From JBLHGU01 sp047615875 (GTDB lineage: Bacteria; Pseudomonadota; Gammaproteobacteria; Arenicellales; CAJQKF01), in NCBI GenBank assembly GCA_047615875.1, contig JBLHGU010000218.1:1-8601 (forward strand): a stretch of DNA of 8,601 bases, written 5' to 3'. A model generated the notes under the pieces. That model worked only from the letters and a program-made list of their open reading frames with translations, was not told the DNA's origin and made no database searches. The translations under genes were made by a program, and so were the position numbers. Of this stretch, positions 6,194 to 8,601 are shown in pieces; position 1 is the first letter of the stretch; each line of letters begins with the position of its first letter.

Positions 6194-7064
6194 GCTAACA
6201 ACCAACCAGACCGATTTGCCGGTATTAAAGCCCTTTAAATATAGTGCGGGGGGGCAGGCGGGCGATCTGCAGTTTAGTCGCTGGCTGGCCGAAGTTCCGC
6301 CGCAGGGTTTTATCCTGTTTTTGCTATTGGCGCTCTTATGGCCGGCTATCGCCGCTGCACAATCTAATTTCACAACCACCCAGGCCTTTGAAGCGCTTTG
6401 GCGCTGGATGCCTTTTTTGCTGACCAAGGGATTCATGCTCAATGTGGTTGTCAGTTTTTTTACCATGCTGATCGGAACAATTGCGGGAGTTCTACTGGGA
6501 CTCGGCCAAATTTCTCCCATCGGTTGGTTAAGCAAGATCTGCTGGTTTATTACGCAATTATTCCGTAACTCGCCCTGGTTGGTATTGTTATTCATCGTTA
6601 TGCTGGCCTTTCCCTTTGAAATTCAGATAGGCGATACCATCATTCCTATCCCAGACTGGATGAAGGCCGTATTCGGATTATCCTTGCCCATTATGGCGAA
6701 TATAGCAGAGGTTGTACGGGGTGGTGTGCAATCAGTACCAACAGGTCAGTGGGAAGCGGCTGAATCGCTGGCTTATACACGTCAGCAGACGTTATGGATG
6801 ATTATATTGCCTCAGTGCTTTAAACGCATGATCCCACCCTGGATGAACTGGTATGCAATCCTAACTATGGCAACACCGTTGATTTCGTTGCTCGGGGTTG
6901 AAGAAATCATTACGCTGTCACGTCAGGCGATGGAATCCGAAGACAATCATCCAGAGCTGCTAGTGCCATTCTTTGGTTTCGCTCTGGTCATATTTTTTAT
7001 TTACTGCTACCCCATTGCTCGCTTTACCATGAGTCTGGAAAAGCGATTTAATGTTAAAGGGTAA
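6183..7064 (+). CDS. Amino acid ABC transporter permease 2 with N-terminal extension
   Basis: This 293-residue inner-membrane protein is the second channel half. Before the usual permease core it has a polar stretch of about 40 residues and an extra hydrophobic segment at 42-60, so it is longer than typical 220-240-residue partners. The core shows LFRNSPWLVLLF (126-137), a variant of the FRNTP hallmark, and an EAA loop at 190-210 (WEAAESLAYT, ending in LP), where the usual glycine is Ala197. The start overlaps the previous gene by 11 bases, with AAGGTG (6170-6175) seven bases before the ATG. Translation of the two permeases is therefore probably coupled, as fits equal amounts of both subunits. 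The family is firm; the substrate is unknown. Confidence 0.9.
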   Translation: MAIKLTTNQTDLPVLKPFKYSAGGQAGDLQFSRWLAEVPPQGFILFLLLALLWPAIAAAQSNFTTTQAFEALWRWMPFLLTKGFMLNVVVSFFTMLIGTIAGVLLGLGQISPIGWLSKICWFITQLFRNSPWLVLLFIVMLAFPFEIQIGDTIIPIPDWMKAVFGLSLPIMANIAEVVRGGVQSVPTGQWEAAESLAYTRQQTLWMIILPQCFKRMIPPWMNWYAILTMATPLISLLGVEEIITLSRQAMESEDNHPELLVPFFGFALVIFFIYCYPIARFTMSLEKRFNVKG

Positions 7065-7079
7065 TACCGGGAAATCGTA

Positions 7080-7835
7080 ATGACGACTAACGACTGGACA
7101 CCGGATCAACCACTCATCTCGCTGAAAGATGTGCATAAATCTTTTGGGGATTTGGAAGTTTTGAAGGGTATTTCACTGGATGTCAGTAAGGGCGAGGTCA
7201 TTTGTATTATCGGGCCATCTGGTTCAGGTAAATCTACGTTGATACGTTGTATTAATGCCCTTAATCCGATTAATAGTGGATCGATTAAAGTAGAAGGCCA
7301 AGAGGTTAATGACCCGGATCTAGATAAGCTGGCACTACGCAAAAAAGTAGGCATGGTGTTTCAGCAATACAACTTGTTCCCGCATAAAACCGCGATTGAA
7401 AATATCATGATGGCGCCACTGAAAGTTTTGAAAGAATCAGAGGCTGAAGTTGAGCAACGTGCAAGGCGTCTGATAAAACGCGTAAACCTGACTGGCAAAG
7501 AAGATGCCTACCCCGGAGAGTTGTCTGGTGGTCAGCAGCAACGAGTGGCTATAGCCCGATCAATGGCTATGAATCCCGATGTTATCCTGTTCGATGAAGT
7601 CACCGCTGCTCTTGATCCAGAGACCGTCAACGAAGTACTGCTCGCTATCAAGGATCTCGCCCGCGATGGTATGACTTGCATCCTCGTAACACACGAAATG
7701 GGCTTCGCCCGCGAGATTGCTGATCATATTTATTTCACTGATCGTGGTGTAATCGTGGAGCACGGGCCGCCGGCCACCTTCTTTACAGAAGCCACCGATC
7801 CTCGCACCAAAGAGTTTCTTAGCCAGATTCTTTAG
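7080..7835 (+). CDS. Amino acid ABC transporter ATP-binding protein (GlnQ/HisP-type)
   Basis: This 251-residue cytoplasmic ATPase powers uptake by binding the EAA loops of the two permeases. All nucleotide-binding motifs are present: Walker A GPSGSGKST (45-53), Q-loop Gln95 in FQQYNLFPH, signature LSGGQQQR (148-155), Walker B VILFDE (168-173) with catalytic Glu173, D-loop ALDP (177-180) and switch His205 in THEMGFA. The length is normal for the family. After Walker B it reads DEVTAALDP instead of the commoner DEPTSALDP; the valine form is known in some amino acid and ectoine-type importers. The gene starts 15 bases after permease 2 and completes the transporter. Confidence 0.96.
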   Translation: MTTNDWTPDQPLISLKDVHKSFGDLEVLKGISLDVSKGEVICIIGPSGSGKSTLIRCINALNPINSGSIKVEGQEVNDPDLDKLALRKKVGMVFQQYNLFPHKTAIENIMMAPLKVLKESEAEVEQRARRLIKRVNLTGKEDAYPGELSGGQQQRVAIARSMAMNPDVILFDEVTAALDPETVNEVLLAIKDLARDGMTCILVTHEMGFAREIADHIYFTDRGVIVEHGPPATFFTEATDPRTKEFLSQIL

Positions 7836-7864
7836 ACCAAAGCCCTTAGACCAGATCTTTTAGA
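7823..7864 (+). repeat. Short imperfect direct repeat across the ATPase stop codon
   Basis: CCAGATTCTTTAGA (7823-7836) recurs as CCAGATCTTTTAGA (7851-7864) with 12 of 14 matches and a 28-base period. TTAGACCA also appears twice, at 7832-7839 and 7846-7853. The first copy contains the ATPase stop codon. It may record a small local duplication that lengthened the spacer before the next gene. No function is implied. Confidence 0.5.
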
Positions 7865-7873
7865 GTAGTTACT

Positions 7874-8601
7874 ATGTCTTTACCATCGCACGCGTCAGTG
7901 GTCGTCATTGGCGGCGGCATCATGGGTTGTTCTACACTCTATCACCTGGCCAAAATGGGCGTAGGCGATGCAATATTGCTGGAAAGGAATAAGCTTACCA
8001 GCGGCACTACCTGGCATTCTGCAGCCCAGGTAAGAGCACTTCGCAGTTCGCGCAATTTAACTCGTATGATCCAGTATTCAGTGGATTTATACTCCCAGCT
8101 TGAAAAAGAAACCGGCCAGTCTGTGGGCTGGATTCAAAAGGGCTCGTTATCCATTGCCACGTCGCCGGGACGTCTCGATCATGTTAGAAGGCAGGAAGCT
8201 CTAGCCCATGCCTATGAGGTGGATGCCTGGTCTATTTCTCCAGGCGAGGCTAAAGAACGCTGGCCATTGATGAATATCGATGACGTTATCGGCGCGGTAT
8301 GGTCGCCTGATGATGGCAGAGTGAGTCCTTCAGATGTATGTGCCGCTTTAATGAAGGCAGCTAAGCAAGCGGACGCAAAAATATTCGAGAATACCGGCGT
8401 AACCGGCATCCTTACCGAGAACGGTCGAATAAAAGGTGTGGAGACCAGTCAAGGCACCGTTATGTGTGATGCGATTGCACTGTGTAGCGGGCTTTGGTCG
8501 CGAGAGGTTGGTGCCATGGCGGGAGCCGAAGTGCCGCTGTTGGCATGCGAGCATTTTTATCTGCTAACCAAACCAATTGACGGTATCGTAGGCAATACCC
8601 C
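7874..8601 (+). CDS. FAD-dependent oxidoreductase, sarcosine/dimethylglycine dehydrogenase type (N-terminal part)
   Basis: The first 242 codons are present and the gene runs off the window. The product should oxidise an N-methylated amino acid or related amine, passing the methyl group to tetrahydrofolate if a GcvT-like domain follows, or releasing formaldehyde if not. The N-terminus has the FAD-binding GGGIMG (13-18), with Glu37 at the end of the second strand. TSGTTWHSA (42-50) then places His48 where the sarcosine and dimethylglycine dehydrogenases attach flavin covalently. LRSSRNLT, SPDDGRVSPSDV and CEHFYLLT also follow the family pattern. Full members are about 800-850 residues long with C-terminal GcvT domains, or about 400-450 without. 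It starts 38 bases after the ATPase gene with only a weak AGAG upstream, and is probably cotranscribed. Substrate assignment within this large family is not possible from the N-terminal part. Confidence 0.88.
   Translation, partial: MSLPSHASVVVIGGGIMGCSTLYHLAKMGVGDAILLERNKLTSGTTWHSAAQVRALRSSRNLTRMIQYSVDLYSQLEKETGQSVGWIQKGSLSIATSPGRLDHVRRQEALAHAYEVDAWSISPGEAKERWPLMNIDDVIGAVWSPDDGRVSPSDVCAALMKAAKQADAKIFENTGVTGILTENGRIKGVETSQGTVMCDAIALCSGLWSREVGAMAGAEVPLLACEHFYLLTKPIDGIVGNT

Overview
The window looks like a piece of a Gram-negative chromosome, most likely a marine or environmental gammaproteobacterium. Moderate GC, a Tat-exported YghX-type hydrolase, a phosphoethanolamine-transferase-like inner-membrane enzyme and a polar amino acid ABC transporter all point that way. 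This is inferred from gene content; no rRNA or other taxonomic marker is present.

Layout. Bases 1-98 hold what may be the last 31 codons of an IS91-like transposase. A 355-base non-coding stretch follows, containing several inverted repeats. On the minus strand, 454-3180 encodes a 908-residue membrane enzyme with an alkaline-phosphatase/sulfatase fold of the phosphoethanolamine transferase type. It carries an extra N-terminal periplasmic domain and a C-terminal extension that resembles a catalytically degenerate glycerophosphodiesterase barrel. A 311-base gap separates it from a divergent plus-strand series: a Tat-exported dienelactone hydrolase family protein (3492-4373), a complete polar amino acid ABC transporter (binding protein 4545-5375, permeases 5441-6193 and 6183-7064, ATPase 7080-7835), and the start of a flavin-dependent sarcosine/dimethylglycine dehydrogenase-type oxidoreductase (7874 to the window end).

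How the genes may work together. The transporter is complete. Its binding-protein gene is separated from the permease genes by a strong hairpin with a T-tract, a usual way to make binding protein in excess. The permease genes overlap by 11 bases, and the ATPase and oxidoreductase genes follow at short spacing. The oxidoreductase has the covalent-flavin motif of enzymes that oxidise N-methyl groups of glycine derivatives. The unit may therefore import and demethylate an N-methylated amino acid or a related secondary or tertiary amine. The substrate cannot be read from the sequence. The hydrolase upstream could act on a periplasmic precursor, but it has its own ribosome binding site and a 171-base gap before the transporter, so this link is weak.

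The most unusual items are the multi-domain architecture of the minus-strand enzyme, the loss of the conserved EAA-loop glycine in both permeases, and the hairpin-rich region at the left edge. I saw no CRISPR array, tRNA, rRNA or recognisable riboswitch.
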